In this document: in pieces, positions 8,801 to 16,070 of the stretch
Layout: every line of letters begins with the position of its first letter
How positions within the stretch are numbered: position 1 is the first letter of the stretch
NCBI RefSeq assembly: GCF_011043735.1
Contig: NZ_JAAKGV010000026.1
Coordinates: 1 to 64,000, forward strand
DNA: 64,000 bases
DNA from: Methylobacterium sp. DB0501
GTDB lineage: Bacteria; Pseudomonadota; Alphaproteobacteria; Rhizobiales; Beijerinckiaceae
Direction of reading: 5' to 3'
Notes under the pieces: generated by a model
What the model was told of the DNA's origin: nothing
Seen by the model: only the letters and a program-made list of their open reading frames with translations
Database searches by the model: none
Position numbers and translations under genes: made by a program

Positions 8801-10186
8801 CTCGATCTGGCAGTCCGAGAGCAGGCCGGTCTCGACGACCGACGCCGGCAGGCGGGGGGCGTGGCTCGGCCGGGGCAGGCGCACCGAGGCCATCGCGGTC
8901 GACTGGACGAGCGGGGTCGGGTGCGGCTGGCCGCCGTCGATGCGCAGCGTCTCCAGCGCATAGTCCTCGTACAGCGCCGCCTCCGCCGCGAGCGTGGCGG
9001 GCAGCGCCTCGATCACCGTGTAGGCGATCGGCTCGGCGCTCTTGGCCGCCACCGCCGCAGCGGGCGCTGATCGCGGTGCGGACGGGCGGACGGCAACCAT
9101 GCGCGGTGCGAGTCCGACACGGCGGGACAGGCCGGGGATGATGCGGCGGGGGTCCGGAGCTGGGGCCGGCGCGAAGCGCGGCGGGACACCGGCCAGGACC
9201 GCGTCCAGCAGCGCGGCAGGATCCTGGCTCAGCCCGAGCGGCGCCGTGGGCTCACTCACCTCACCGGCCGGGGCACGGTCGAATACCGACAGGCGCACGT
9301 CGACGGTGGTGCCGTGCTTCGCATAGGCGCGGCCCGACAGGCCGGCGGAGAACACCAGCCGCCCGCCCCGCTCAGCCAGCGCCGCGAAGGCGGCGGCGCT
9401 GGACGGGCGATCGGGGCGGAAACTCTCGCCGGTGATGGCGACCAGGCGTCCTCCGGGGGCAAGGCGCGACAGCGCCGCGCGCAGGTGGTCGGCGGTGGCG
9501 TCGCGGTAGCGGCCCTCGACATGCGCCGCGACCGAGAAGGGCGGGTTCATCAGCACCACGTCGGGGACCACGTCCGGGTCGAGCCGGTCGTGGATCTGGG
9601 CCGCGTCGAGCTGCGTGACGGCGCCGGCCGGGTACAGCGCCCGCAGCAGGCCCGCGCGGGTCTGGGCCAGTTCGTTGAGGTGGAGGCGTGCGCCGGCGAG
9701 CTCGGCGTGGACCGCGAGCAGGCCGGTGCCGGCCGAGGGCTCCAGCAGCGCCTCGCCCGGCCGCAGGCCGGCCGCGAGCGCGGCGACGTAGCCGATCTCC
9801 AGCGGGGTCGAGAATTGCTGGAACGCCTCGCTCTCCTCGGAGCGGCGGGTCTGGGTCGGCAGCAGGCCGGCGATCCGGCCGAGCATGGCCAGCCGCGCGG
9901 CCGGAGACCCGGCCTTGGCCCGGATCGCCGGCCAGAACCGGCGCAGGAACAGGGTCTGGGCGACCTCGCCGGCCTCGTAGGCGTCCTTCCACAGCCAGAG
10001 GCCGTCGGCGTCGCTGCCGCCGCAGGCGGCCTCCATGGCGCCGCGCAGGGCGCCCGTCTCGAGCGCCCTGCCCTGCGCGAATTGATCGGCGAGGCGCGAG
10101 GCGGCCTGCAGGATCGCGGCCGGGGCCGGGCTTGGGCTGAGGGCGGTGCTGTCCTGGACGTGCTGGGCGAGGATGGAGATGTTCAC
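5804..10186 (-). CDS. strawberry-notch family methylase-helicase
   Basis: A 1460-aa protein starting at the ATG at 10186. Residues about 130-350 form an N6-adenine methyltransferase-like domain, with LLEPSAGTGLLAVHAE as the SAM-binding loop and VLMNPPFS as the catalytic NPPF motif. From about 490 there is a superfamily 2 helicase with FFLGDGTGAGKGRQVAGI as the Walker A region and VIALDEAHQLANA as the DEAH box. The C-terminal half is the strawberry-notch helicase part, including VQGLGRTNRTNQAQAPLFRP. Such proteins are common on alphaproteobacterial plasmids and phages. The Toprim gene follows in the same direction. Substrate and biological role are unknown. The frame is intact. Confidence 0.88.
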   Translation of the reverse strand: MNISILAQHVQDSTALSPSPAPAAILQAASRLADQFAQGRALETGALRGAMEAACGGSDADGLWLWKDAYEAGEVAQTLFLRRFWPAIRAKAGSPAARLAMLGRIAGLLPTQTRRSEESEAFQQFSTPLEIGYVAALAAGLRPGEALLEPSAGTGLLAVHAELAGARLHLNELAQTRAGLLRALYPAGAVTQLDAAQIHDRLDPDVVPDVVLMNPPFSVAAHVEGRYRDATADHLRAALSRLAPGGRLVAITGESFRPDRPSSAAAFAALAERGGRLVFSAGLSGRAYAKHGTTVDVRLSVFDRAPAGEVSEPTAPLGLSQDPAALLDAVLAGVPPRFAPAPAPDPRRIIPGLSRRVGLAPRMVAVRPSAPRSAPAAAVAAKSAEPIAYTVIEALPATLAAEAALYEDYALETLRIDGGQPHPTPLVQSTAMASVRLPRPSHAPRLPASVVETGLLSDCQIETVIYAGAAHARHLPGHWTVDETGTVLAAAAAAAGAEGAVRFRQGFFLGDGTGAGKGRQVAGIILDNWLSGRRRALWVSKSDALLEDAQRDWRHLGREPLQIVPLSRFAPGKPVTLSEGILFTTFATLRGAGRNGAGSRLDQVCDWLGPDFDGVIALDEAHQLANAAAGSGDRGVVEASQQGKAGLALQYRLPDARVLYVSATGAVTVEKLAYAHRLGLWGGGSFPFPTRSDFVTAMQQGGLAAMEVLARDLKALGLYTARSLSYAGVEVEMLEHRLTPEQTAIYDAYADAFQVIHTNLDAALKASGVTGASGTLNRAAKSAARSAFESSKQRFFNHLLTAMKCPSLIAAVEAGIAEGHAAVVQIVSTGEALMERRLAQIPSDEWGDLQVDVTPREYVMEYLASAFPTQLYEPYTDEGGTILSRPVIDAEGRPVQCREAVERRDALIEHLCALAPVQSALDQLVQHFGTDAVAEVTGRSRRIVRRTGKDGVDRLVLQNRPGAANLSETQAFQDDEKRILVFSDAGGTGRSYHADRGAKNQRLRVHYLLEAGWKADAAVQGLGRTNRTNQAQAPLFRPVTTDVKGEKRFLSTIARRLDTLGAITRGQRQTGGQGLFRPEDNLEGPYAATALRQLYWAIVRGEIAGCPLKEFEAMTGLALTSETGGLLDELPPIGRFLNRVLALRIAVQNRLFEAFEERLALVIEGAISAGVYDVGVEVLTAESFTVTDRAVAYTHPRSGARTHLLTIAERRRLKPLDLDAALDLIAEGYQPVVNAKSGRPALAGRAASETREDGSVVARVRLVRPLQRQILDRDQFDRSQFREAGAAAFRAAWSGELASLPEFEERTLHVVTGLLLPIWDRLPGIDMRVFRLVTDAGERIVGRVVEPEDLPVTRERLGLGAGTAMAPAEAFAALLSGRAGLELTGGLQVRRVRVMGEDRVELIGASDSARAGLKALGLFAEVIAWRTRLFIPAGERGPAILTALLDRHPLLRCTNAKGHA

Positions 10187-10292
10187 GCGCGGCCTCCTGT
10201 CGGGCTCACGCCGGACCGCAAGTTCTCTCTGCCCTGCCGCCGGCTCGCCCGCCGGCCGGCCTCCTCTTCCTCTCTATCCGCGGACGGATGTA

Positions 10293-10311
10293 CTGGCACG
10301 CGCCGTGCCAG
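10293..10311. promoter_or_regulatory. inverted repeat ahead of the mucR-like gene
   Basis: A perfect dyad, CTGGCAC-GCGCC-GTGCCAG, lies about 50 nt before the mucR-like start and about 107 nt before the divergent strawberry-notch gene. It could be an operator serving the divergent pair. A sigma-54 reading of TGGCACG was considered, but no TTGC element follows at the right spacing. Confidence 0.35.
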
Positions 10312-10358
10312 ACCCTGCGCCATCGCAGGTCCCGTGGGAGAGTTCTGTTTTAGACCTT

Positions 10359-10943
10359 ATGACGATTGACATAGCGAAGGTCTCTGTCATCTCAGTCATG
10401 GAAGGCCCGGCAAGAGGCGGGAGGATTCGACGGTTGGAACGGCCGCAGGCGAGCGACGGCGATCGGGTCGTGACCCTCACGGCCAGGATCGTGAAGGCCT
10501 ATCTGGCCGGCAACGCCCTGACTCCGCAGGCCCTGGTCGCGGTCCTGCGCGCGGTGGCGGAGGCGATCGGGCAGCTCCACCGGCATGAGAACGATCCGAG
10601 CGCGATCCGCCGGCCGACGCGACAGCAGATCCGCGACTCGATCGGGGACGACTTCCTGGTCAGCTTCGAGGACGGCCAGCGCTATCGGATGCTCAAGCGC
10701 CATCTGACGAAGTGCGGCCTCACGCCCGAGGCGTACCGGGAGAAGTGGGGCCTGCCGAAGGACTATCCGATGGTCCCGGCCTTCTACACGCGCAAGCGCG
10801 CCGCCCTCGCCAGGCGGACGAAGCTCGGGCAGTACGATCGCAGCACGGCCAAGCCTCGGTCGGATCATGCCCTCAGGGCCGCGGCCAAAGCTGCGGCCCA
10901 GGGCGCCGATCCGCGCGCGACCGAAGCGGCTTACGGGGCCTGA
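10359..10943 (+). CDS. Ros/MucR family regulator
   Basis: A DNA-binding regulator of 194 aa if the ATG at 10359 is used, or 181 aa from 10398; neither has a strong ribosome binding site. The Ros/MucR core is clear: TLTARIVKAYLAGNALTPQAL at the N-terminus, then VSFEDGQRYRMLKRHL and LTPEAYREKWGLPKDYPMV. In canonical members the finger uses Cys, Asp and two His. Here the first Cys is Ser, the Asp is kept, the first His is kept, and a Cys stands near the last ligand position. Some rhizobial homologues are known to fold without a full zinc site. It probably represses plasmid genes. A paralogue lies at 36246-36749. Confidence 0.82.
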   Translation: MTIDIAKVSVISVMEGPARGGRIRRLERPQASDGDRVVTLTARIVKAYLAGNALTPQALVAVLRAVAEAIGQLHRHENDPSAIRRPTRQQIRDSIGDDFLVSFEDGQRYRMLKRHLTKCGLTPEAYREKWGLPKDYPMVPAFYTRKRAALARRTKLGQYDRSTAKPRSDHALRAAAKAAAQGADPRATEAAYGA

Positions 10944-10946
10944 TGG

Positions 10947-11351
10947 TCACGGAACAGTGTCAAGGTCGGTCTGCCGAAACTCGTCGGCGGTCGCCAGGAT
11001 CGGCACGCGGTAGTATTTCGCCGAGGCGTAATGCAGGCAGTCGCCGAGATTGAGGCCCCGGCGCCCGGCTCGGTAGCGATGCGCGGCGGACAGGGCGAGC
11101 GTCGTGGCGCGCTTGGCCGGTGGCAGGTCGCGGATCTCGATCCCACGTGCCTCGAGGAACTCCAGGATGATCGGCTGGACGGCCTCGAGCGGCAGCGCGA
11201 ACTTGTCCTGACGCGCCAGCGGCAGCGCCGCCTCGAGCACGGCGACCGGCGAGGTCATCCGCTTGGCCGCGCCGGCGATGGCGTCGGACACGCGCTCCGC
11301 CTCCGGTTCGTCCGAGAGGAGCGCGACGATCGCCGAGGCATCGACGAACAT
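10947..11351 (-). CDS. vapC: VapC-type PIN-domain toxin
   Basis: A 134-aa PIN-domain ribonuclease. The acidic metal ligands are visible in MFVDASAIVALLSDEPEAER (Asp4) and further on in LNLGDCLHYASAK, with an ATADEF motif near the end. The start codon at 11351 overlaps the antitoxin stop by one base (TGATG), so translation is coupled. VapC toxins cleave tRNA or rRNA when freed from the antitoxin. It belongs to a different subgroup from the VapC proteins at 54.5 and 60 kb (ALSAAHRYRAGRRG before the second acidic motif). Confidence 0.85.
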   Translation of the reverse strand: MFVDASAIVALLSDEPEAERVSDAIAGAAKRMTSPVAVLEAALPLARQDKFALPLEAVQPIILEFLEARGIEIRDLPPAKRATTLALSAAHRYRAGRRGLNLGDCLHYASAKYYRVPILATADEFRQTDLDTVP

Positions 11352-11596
11352 CAGCGCTCCCCCCACATCTCGTCGAAGGCCTCGCGCGGCAGCGGCGCGC
11401 GTGCAGCCTCGGCGAGCGCCACACCGTGCTTCTCGCGAAGGCGCGCCGCCGTCTCGCGCGGCGTTTCGGTGTTGCGTCGGCGCTCGATCGCCTCTCTCAT
11501 GGCAATGACGATCGCCTCGGTGATCCCGACCCCCGCAAGCTCGGCGAACCTGCGCGTCAGCGCATCGGCCTCGGGGTTGTTGACGTTGATCGGCAT
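11351..11596 (-). CDS. vapB: VapB-type antitoxin (Rv0623-like)
   Basis: An 81-aa antitoxin starting MPINVNNPEADALTRRFAEL at the ATG at 11596, with GGAGG upstream. The N-terminal ribbon-helix-helix-like segment and the following GVGITEAIVIAMREAIERRR match the Rv0623-type antitoxins that pair with PIN toxins. The C-terminus (PLPREAFDEMWGER) is the toxin-binding tail. A strong palindrome lies 24 nt upstream of the start and is probably its own operator. The in-frame Met further upstream was rejected because it overlaps that palindrome. Confidence 0.85.
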   Translation of the reverse strand: MPINVNNPEADALTRRFAELAGVGITEAIVIAMREAIERRRNTETPRETAARLREKHGVALAEAARAPLPREAFDEMWGER

Positions 11597-11620
11597 CCCG
11601 GCCTCCGGCTGGAAATCCTG

Positions 11621-11651
11621 ATGTAGACATGTAGATTGCAAAATCTACATG
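11621..11651. promoter_or_regulatory. operator palindrome of vapBC
   Basis: A perfect 10-bp inverted repeat, CATGTAGATT-GCAA-AATCTACATG, lies at 11628-11651, with an extra direct half-site ATGTAGA at 11621-11627. It sits just upstream of vapB, where autoregulation by the VapBC complex is expected. It is AT-rich against a GC-rich background, so the promoter probably overlaps it. Confidence 0.7.
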
Positions 11652-11731
11652 AGCAACGGTCGGGGGTGAAGCGGAGCCGCGTGCGCCGGGTCGGGCTCGC
11701 CGTCGGCGTCGCCCGCCAGGAACCGCAGCGT

Positions 11732-12037
11732 TCAGGCCGCCTTGACGTCGCGCCACCACGCGATGCGTTCGTCGCGGCTGGCGTTGGCGAGGCGCATCAG
11801 GAGATCGCCGTGGCAGGGTAGCGGCGCGCACCAGCACACGAGATCGCACCCGCGCAGCTCGTCGAGCGCCCGCAGCAGATGATGCTGGTCAGCCAGCCAA
11901 CGCTCGTACCTCGCGATCACCGTCGCGCGGTCGCCGTCGCGGCCGATCACGAACGGATTCCCCCACTTCGATCCTCGGCCGATGGAGATGGCCCGGGCCG
12001 GCAGGCCGGTGTGGCGTTTGTTCAGAACTCGACACAT
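11732..12037 (-). CDS. DUF4326 domain protein
   Basis: A 101-aa protein starting at the ATG at 12037, the first Met after a low-complexity GC-rich upstream frame. The DUF4326 pattern is clear: ISIGRGSKWGNPFVIGRDGDRATVIARYERWL, later LRGCDLVCWCAPLPCHGDLL. The Cys/His cluster CWCxPLPCHGDLL is diagnostic of this phage and plasmid family, which resembles a minimal nucleotide- or nucleic-acid-binding fold. Function is not established. It stands alone on the minus strand between vapBC and the ParB-like gene. Confidence 0.78.
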   Translation of the reverse strand: MCRVLNKRHTGLPARAISIGRGSKWGNPFVIGRDGDRATVIARYERWLADQHHLLRALDELRGCDLVCWCAPLPCHGDLLMRLANASRDERIAWWRDVKAA

Positions 12038-12082
12038 CGTCCCGGTCCCCGCTCGCTGGAGCGGACGGGCGACCGCGAACGA

Positions 12083-12145
12083 GCGGCCGGGGTCACGCGA
12101 GCCCCCGGGCGACGCGGAAACGGCTTGCCCGTTGACCCCGGCCGC
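12083..12145 (-). repeat. long stem-loop, possible fourth copy of the E element
   Basis: A perfect 13-bp stem pairs GCGGCCGGGGTCA (12083-12095) with TGACCCCGGCCGC (12133-12145). Between the arms is a second small hairpin (AACGG/CCGTT). The stem begins 46 nt upstream of the DUF4326 start. The layout (outer stem, inner hairpin on one side, CGCG-containing loop on the other) matches E1-E3, but the primary sequence is diverged, so membership is tentative. Confidence 0.4.
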
Positions 12146-12225
12146 GGCGCGGCCATGCGGGAGGGCGGAAGCGAACGGGGCCGGACGGGTGCGGGCCGAG
12201 ACGCGCACCCATCCGAGCCCGACAC

Positions 12226-14394
12226 TCACTCGGCCGCGATGCGGAAGGCTTCCGCCTCATCGCCGCGATCCGCTTCCCCGGTCTCGCCCGACAGGAAGGC
12301 CGGCAGCGCCTCGGCCTCCTCCGGACCTGCGGCCTGCTCCGGCGCCTCCACCGCAGCGTCGAGGTCCGCGGCGGGGCGCAGCGGCTCGGGCAGCCAGCCG
12401 GTCTCGGCGAGCAGGCGCTCGGCCTCCCGGGCCATCTCGCCCTTCCTGAGATGATCGACGAGCTGCGCCTTGTCCGCGCCTGCGCCCTCGCGCACCGCCT
12501 CCAGGATGCGCGCCTTGGTCACCCGGCCGAGATAGTTGCCCACCGTTGGCCGCCAGCCCGCCGCCACCATGTCGAGGCCGGTCGCCCGTGCCAGCCGGTC
12601 GGCCTGGGCGAGCCGCATCCGCAGCCCGTGCTCGGTCACGCCCATGCCGCCGTAGGGGTTCGGCTTCTCGTGCAGCGCGTTCACGCCGAAGCTGACGCAG
12701 TGCGCCAGCAGCGCCATGCGGCTGGCCTCGTCGAGCGCCGCGAGCCAGTCCCAGACCGCATTGTCGTCCTCGGGCAGCTCTTCCTTCCAGGCGGCGTGCC
12801 GCTCGGCGACCGCGCGGGCGCAGGCGCTGTCCTTCAGGTCGTCGGCCTGCATGGCGAGGTGGACTTCCCGGACTCTGGCCTCAAGGCAGCCCTGTCCGGT
12901 GCGGAAGTGGAAGGTGTCGAGCACGAGCTTGTGCAGCAGCAGCGTCAGCGCGACCTGCGGGTCGTTCGCCACCGCGTCGCGCAGCGCCAGGGTGCGATGC
13001 GCCGTCAGCTCGGAGAGCAGACGATCGGACAGCGGGCGGATGCCGTCCTCCTCCTCCGGCTCGGGAGCGGCCGGTGCTCCGCCGATCTGGATGATCGCCC
13101 GCTGCACCGCCGGCATCGCCGTGGGCCCGGGCCCCGCCGGCTCGCGCGCCCTCTCGTCGCCCGCCTCGCCGTTTCCGTCCTGCGGCTCGGGCATGGCCGG
13201 CGCCTCGTCCTCGGGCCGGACGTAGCCGCGCTGGACCTGGAGCCGGCCGTCATGGCCGAGGCTGACGAAGGCGCCGGCGCGGGCGATCTCGGCCGGGTCG
13301 TAGCGCAGCGGGCGGTCGCCGAGCTCCTCCAGCGCCGCCTCGATCTCGCCGAGCCGGTCGTCGACCGCCTCCGGCAGTTCCTCGTCCGCTTCGTGCTCGG
13401 CGATCAGGCGCTCCTGCTCGGCGGTGAGCGCATCGATCGCCGCGCGCTCCTCCTCCGACAACGCGACGGGCTCCCCGTAGACCAGGCGCAGGCCGGCCTG
13501 ATGACCGTAGGGGAAGCCAATCGCCACTTCGATCCACTTCCAGCCCTCGCCCGCGATCGCCTCGGCCGCGGCCTTGAGCCTGTCGTCGACGAGCCGGTCG
13601 AGGAGCGCCACGTCCTGCAGCCAGCCGCCGCGGTCGGCCTCGAACAGGTCGCGCAGGACGATCCCGCCGGCCTCTTCATACGCCTCGATGCCCACGAACG
13701 CGGCGCGCTTGTCGCCGGCCGCCACCGCCTTCTCGGTCAGCAGGCGCCGGATCTGGTAGGGCTCCTTCTGCCAGGAGTTCTGCACCGCCGCCCAGACCTG
13801 CTCCTGGCGGGCGTGATCCGGCGTGACGGTGAAGGCCATCAGCATCTCCAGCGTCATGCCGTCGGCGGCGTAGACGTCAAGGAGAGCGGGGGCGACCTCG
13901 GCCAGGCGCAGGCGTTGCTTGACCACCTTGACGTCGATGAAGAACGCCGCGGCGGTGGCCTCCTCGCTCATGCCCTTGTCGCGCATGGCCTGGAAGGCAC
14001 GGAACTGGTCGAGCGGGTGGAGCGGGGCGCGCTCGACGTTCTCGGCCAGCGAGATCTCGTCGATCAGGATCCCGCCGGCCGGGTCCGACACGATGCAGGG
14101 CACCGGGCTGGTCTTGTTGAGGCGCTTCTGCTTCACGAGCAGCTCCAGCGCCCGGTAGCGGCGCCCGCCAGCCGGCACCTCGTACATCCCGGTCTCCCGG
14201 TCCTCGGCGTCGAGAACCGGGCGCACGTGCAGGCTCTGGATCAGGCCACGCCGGGCGATCGACTCGGCCAGTTCCTCGATCGAGGCGCCGGCCTTGACGC
14301 GCCGGACGTTGGCCTGGCTCAACACGAGCTTGTTGAAGGGGATCGGCCGGGCCGGGGCGAGGGTGATCTTCTGGGGGGCGTTGGCCATCGTCAT
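12226..14394 (-). CDS. large ParB/RepB/Spo0J-like protein
   Basis: A 722-aa protein; I start at the ATG at 14394 (MTMANAPQ) with the ATG at 14388 as alternative. Residues about 15-120 form a ParB N-terminal domain with GGRRYRALELL and ENVERAPLHPLDQFRAF. A KorB/ParB helix-turn-helix follows (VKVVKQRLRLAEVAPALLD). The rest, with an acidic hinge around residues 340-420 and a helical C-terminal part, is much longer than in a partition ParB. This class is a frequent plasmid accessory gene separate from repB, so a DNA-binding or nuclease-like role is more likely than segregation. A structured leader (L1) precedes it. Confidence 0.83.
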   Translation of the reverse strand: MTMANAPQKITLAPARPIPFNKLVLSQANVRRVKAGASIEELAESIARRGLIQSLHVRPVLDAEDRETGMYEVPAGGRRYRALELLVKQKRLNKTSPVPCIVSDPAGGILIDEISLAENVERAPLHPLDQFRAFQAMRDKGMSEEATAAAFFIDVKVVKQRLRLAEVAPALLDVYAADGMTLEMLMAFTVTPDHARQEQVWAAVQNSWQKEPYQIRRLLTEKAVAAGDKRAAFVGIEAYEEAGGIVLRDLFEADRGGWLQDVALLDRLVDDRLKAAAEAIAGEGWKWIEVAIGFPYGHQAGLRLVYGEPVALSEEERAAIDALTAEQERLIAEHEADEELPEAVDDRLGEIEAALEELGDRPLRYDPAEIARAGAFVSLGHDGRLQVQRGYVRPEDEAPAMPEPQDGNGEAGDERAREPAGPGPTAMPAVQRAIIQIGGAPAAPEPEEEDGIRPLSDRLLSELTAHRTLALRDAVANDPQVALTLLLHKLVLDTFHFRTGQGCLEARVREVHLAMQADDLKDSACARAVAERHAAWKEELPEDDNAVWDWLAALDEASRMALLAHCVSFGVNALHEKPNPYGGMGVTEHGLRMRLAQADRLARATGLDMVAAGWRPTVGNYLGRVTKARILEAVREGAGADKAQLVDHLRKGEMAREAERLLAETGWLPEPLRPAADLDAAVEAPEQAAGPEEAEALPAFLSGETGEADRGDEAEAFRIAAE

Positions 14395-14400
14395 GTCTTC

Positions 14401-14447
14401 CGCGACGGACGCCGAGAGCCTCTCTCGAACTGGAAAATCCGTCACGC
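14401..14447 (-). promoter_or_regulatory. leader hairpin L1 of the ParB-like gene
   Basis: On the minus strand an outer stem GACGGA/TCCGTC (14438-14443 with 14404-14409) encloses the inner stem CGAGAG-AGG-CTCTCG (14413-14427). It starts 7 nt before the start codon and presents a purine-rich AGAGAGG segment. The same arrangement precedes the zincin and DUF6884-like genes. It may control translation or transcript stability. Confidence 0.55.
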
Positions 14448-14558
14448 AGCGCAGCGCCGCCTCTTCCTCTGGAGGGCAGCGCCGCACATGGTCATGGTCC
14501 ATTCATCCCTGGTTCGGGCGGCCGGGTTCTCTGTCCGACCTCGAAGCCCTCAAAGGCG

Positions 14559-14587
14559 AAGCCCCCTCCGACTCTGGAAGGGGGCTG
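14559..14587 (-). terminator. intrinsic terminator-like hairpin
   Basis: AGCCCCCTCC at 14560-14569 pairs with GGAAGGGGGCT at 14576-14586. On the minus strand it lies about 20 nt past the stop of the 159-aa gene and is followed by TTCGCCTTTG. The U-tract is weak, so efficiency is uncertain. Confidence 0.6.
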
Positions 14588-14607
14588 ACGGATCGAAGTA
14601 CGCCGGA

Positions 14608-15087
14608 TCAGGCAGCGGCCGGCCGGCCGGCGCCGGCGGCCTCGACCAGGGCCAGCGGCGGCACGGCCGTGGCCACGGCCTCGTCGAGCCGCATCACGAC
14701 GTCCGCGAGCGTCTGCCCGGCGTCCACGCAGCACCGGAGGGCCGCCAGGGTGATCATCGGCTCGCCGCCGTCGTCGGCCGCCTCCTCCACCGGGCTCCCC
14801 ATGTCCGGCTTCCAGAATTTCACGCCCGCCTCGAACACGCCGGGCCGCGCGATCCAGGCGCGCTGGTAGGACAGCCCGTGCGCCTGACAGAAGCGGTCGA
14901 GGTTCGGCGTCAGGCCGAAGTCCTGCGCGTCCTCGAAGGTCACGCTCGTCCCCTCGGCCAGGGCCTCGTGCACGAGGCTGTCGGCCTCGGCGAAATACAC
15001 GCTCGCCGCCGCGATCAGCGCTGCGACGGCGTCCGGGCCCGGCAGAGGGCCGCCGACGGTCACGGTGGTCATCACGTACTCGCCCAT
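14608..15087 (-). CDS. hypothetical protein, 159 aa
   Basis: Unrecognised. The ATG at 15087 has GAAGGA 9-10 nt upstream. The protein is alpha-rich and acidic, with PDAVAALIAAASVYFAEAD near the start, FGLTPNLDRFCQAHGLSY in the middle and ALRCCVDAGQTLADVVMRL later, ending in an Ala/Gly/Pro-rich tail. There is no signal peptide or membrane segment. It lies between two terminator-like hairpins, so it is probably a single-gene unit. Similar small proteins are frequent on plasmid backbones of this type. Confidence 0.6.
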   Translation of the reverse strand: MGEYVMTTVTVGGPLPGPDAVAALIAAASVYFAEADSLVHEALAEGTSVTFEDAQDFGLTPNLDRFCQAHGLSYQRAWIARPGVFEAGVKFWKPDMGSPVEEAADDGGEPMITLAALRCCVDAGQTLADVVMRLDEAVATAVPPLALVEAAGAGRPAAA

Positions 15088-15143
15088 GGTGCTCGTTCCT
15101 TCACCGCGGATCCGCCGGGAGCCGGCGATCCTGCACGGGCGAA

Positions 15144-15171
15144 GGGCCCCCCTCTGGCGCGAGGGGGGCCG
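15144..15171 (-). terminator. intrinsic terminator-like hairpin
   Basis: GGCCCCCCTC (15145-15154) and GAGGGGGGCC (15161-15170) form a 10-bp perfect stem, 13 nt past the stop of the 89-aa gene on the minus strand. As at 14559, the minus-strand 3' flank begins CTTCGCC, so the two may be one repeated terminator type. Confidence 0.6.
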
Positions 15172-15183
15172 GCATGGGCGGCG

Positions 15184-15453
15184 TCAGGCGCCGGGCTGGG
15201 GGAGGATGGCCGGGATCGGCTCGCCCGATCCGGACTGGATCTGCAGCACCACCGCACCGGCCGAGGCGAGATCGTGCAGTTCGATCAGCACCGTGAGCGC
15301 CTTCGGCACGTCACCGGCGAGCAGGGCCCGAGCTGCGACGACCGACGAAGCGCCGCGGCGCCGGAAGATCTTGCGAGCGGCCGCCTCGAGCACCCGGGCC
15401 GGTTCCTGGACCGCGAGGTGGAGGGCCAGGGTGTAGGACAGGCTCTCGGTCAT
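15184..15453 (-). CDS. hypothetical protein, 89 aa
   Basis: Unrecognised small helical protein: MTESLSYTLALHLAVQEPAR, then VLEAAARKIFRRRG and ALTVLIELHDLASAGAVVLQ. The start is the ATG at 15453; no clear ribosome binding site is visible in the unfolded leader. A strong hairpin (L2) of the recurrent leader type lies 24 nt upstream, which supports a real transcript. It is followed by a terminator-like hairpin, so this is a monocistronic unit. No function can be proposed. Confidence 0.55.
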   Translation of the reverse strand: MTESLSYTLALHLAVQEPARVLEAAARKIFRRRGASSVVAARALLAGDVPKALTVLIELHDLASAGAVVLQIQSGSGEPIPAILPQPGA

Positions 15454-15469
15454 GTGCGCTCAATCCAGC

Positions 15470-15503
15470 GGGAGGGGCTGAGAGCCTCTCTCTCAGCTTG
15501 CTG
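15470..15503 (-). promoter_or_regulatory. leader hairpin L2
   Basis: An 8-bp perfect stem, GCTGAGAG (15477-15484 complement) with loop AGAGG and CTCTCAGC, lies 24 nt before the 89-aa gene. It has the same loop as L3, L4 and L6, with different arms that keep pairing. The outer stem of the family is weak here. Confidence 0.55.
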
Positions 15504-15824
15504 ATCCCTCGTCGGAGACGCCGAACCCTCTGCCTCTCCTGAGCTGAGACGCTGGATCGAAGCAGAGCGAGCGCCTATGATCTCCATGGGGCGGTACGCG
15601 CTGCCCTGGGGTGTGAGAACCTCTCATCTAACGGTTTGGTGCCGGCCGTGACGGCGCCGAGATCCTCTGGCCATGCGGCCGGGGGCCTGTGACGTATGTC
15701 CAGGCGCCTCGGTGCTAAAGGTCACGGGACCGTTTAGATGCGGTTTCTCACCCCCCGGCTTGGGATGGTCGAGGCTCGTTTGCGGGGGCGTACCGCAGAC
15801 ACGGGCCTTCCGGGGAGATGGCCG

Positions 15825-16055
15825 ATGGGCGCCTCGTGCGATCCCGACGCGGACCTGTTTCGACCGATCAGCAAGCGCGATCTCGACGAGTTGGGCGGCG
15901 TCTATCTGGACTCCCTGGCCTGGGACGACTGGCGGGCGATCGACCGGGACCTCCTCCGGTCGAGGGATCTGCTCGGTGCCATCCTCGCCGCCCTGGGCTG
16001 GCGTCCGGACGACGCGACCGTCCGGATGCCGCCGCATCCGAAGTTCGACGCCTGA
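15825..16055 (+). CDS. hypothetical protein, 76 aa
   Basis: Unrecognised. The ATG at 15825 has GGGGAG upstream and gives MGASCDPDADLFRPISKRDL followed by DLDELGGVYLDSLAWDDWRAIDRDLLRSRDLLGAILAALGW, a helical protein. The in-frame ATG at 15738 would add 29 residues of low-quality sequence. A second small plus-strand gene follows 15 nt later. The stretch 15504-15824 upstream holds no gene that I can see. Confidence 0.5.
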   Translation: MGASCDPDADLFRPISKRDLDELGGVYLDSLAWDDWRAIDRDLLRSRDLLGAILAALGWRPDDATVRMPPHPKFDA

Positions 16056-16070
16056 GCCTCTCGGACCGCC

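Noticed and set aside
5462-9070. 1202-codon open frame on the plus strand opposite the strawberry-notch gene
   Set aside because: Composition is Gly/Arg/Ala/Leu-rich without any domain; the minus strand carries clear methylase and helicase motifs in the same interval.
10293-10311. TGGCACG as a sigma-54 -24 element
   Set aside because: No GC/TTGC -12 element follows at the required spacing; the sequence is explained by a perfect inverted repeat.
12451-15504. 1017-codon plus-strand frame opposite the ParB-like gene
   Set aside because: It runs across three real minus-strand genes and two hairpins, and shows the Arg/Gly/His bias of a GC-rich shadow.
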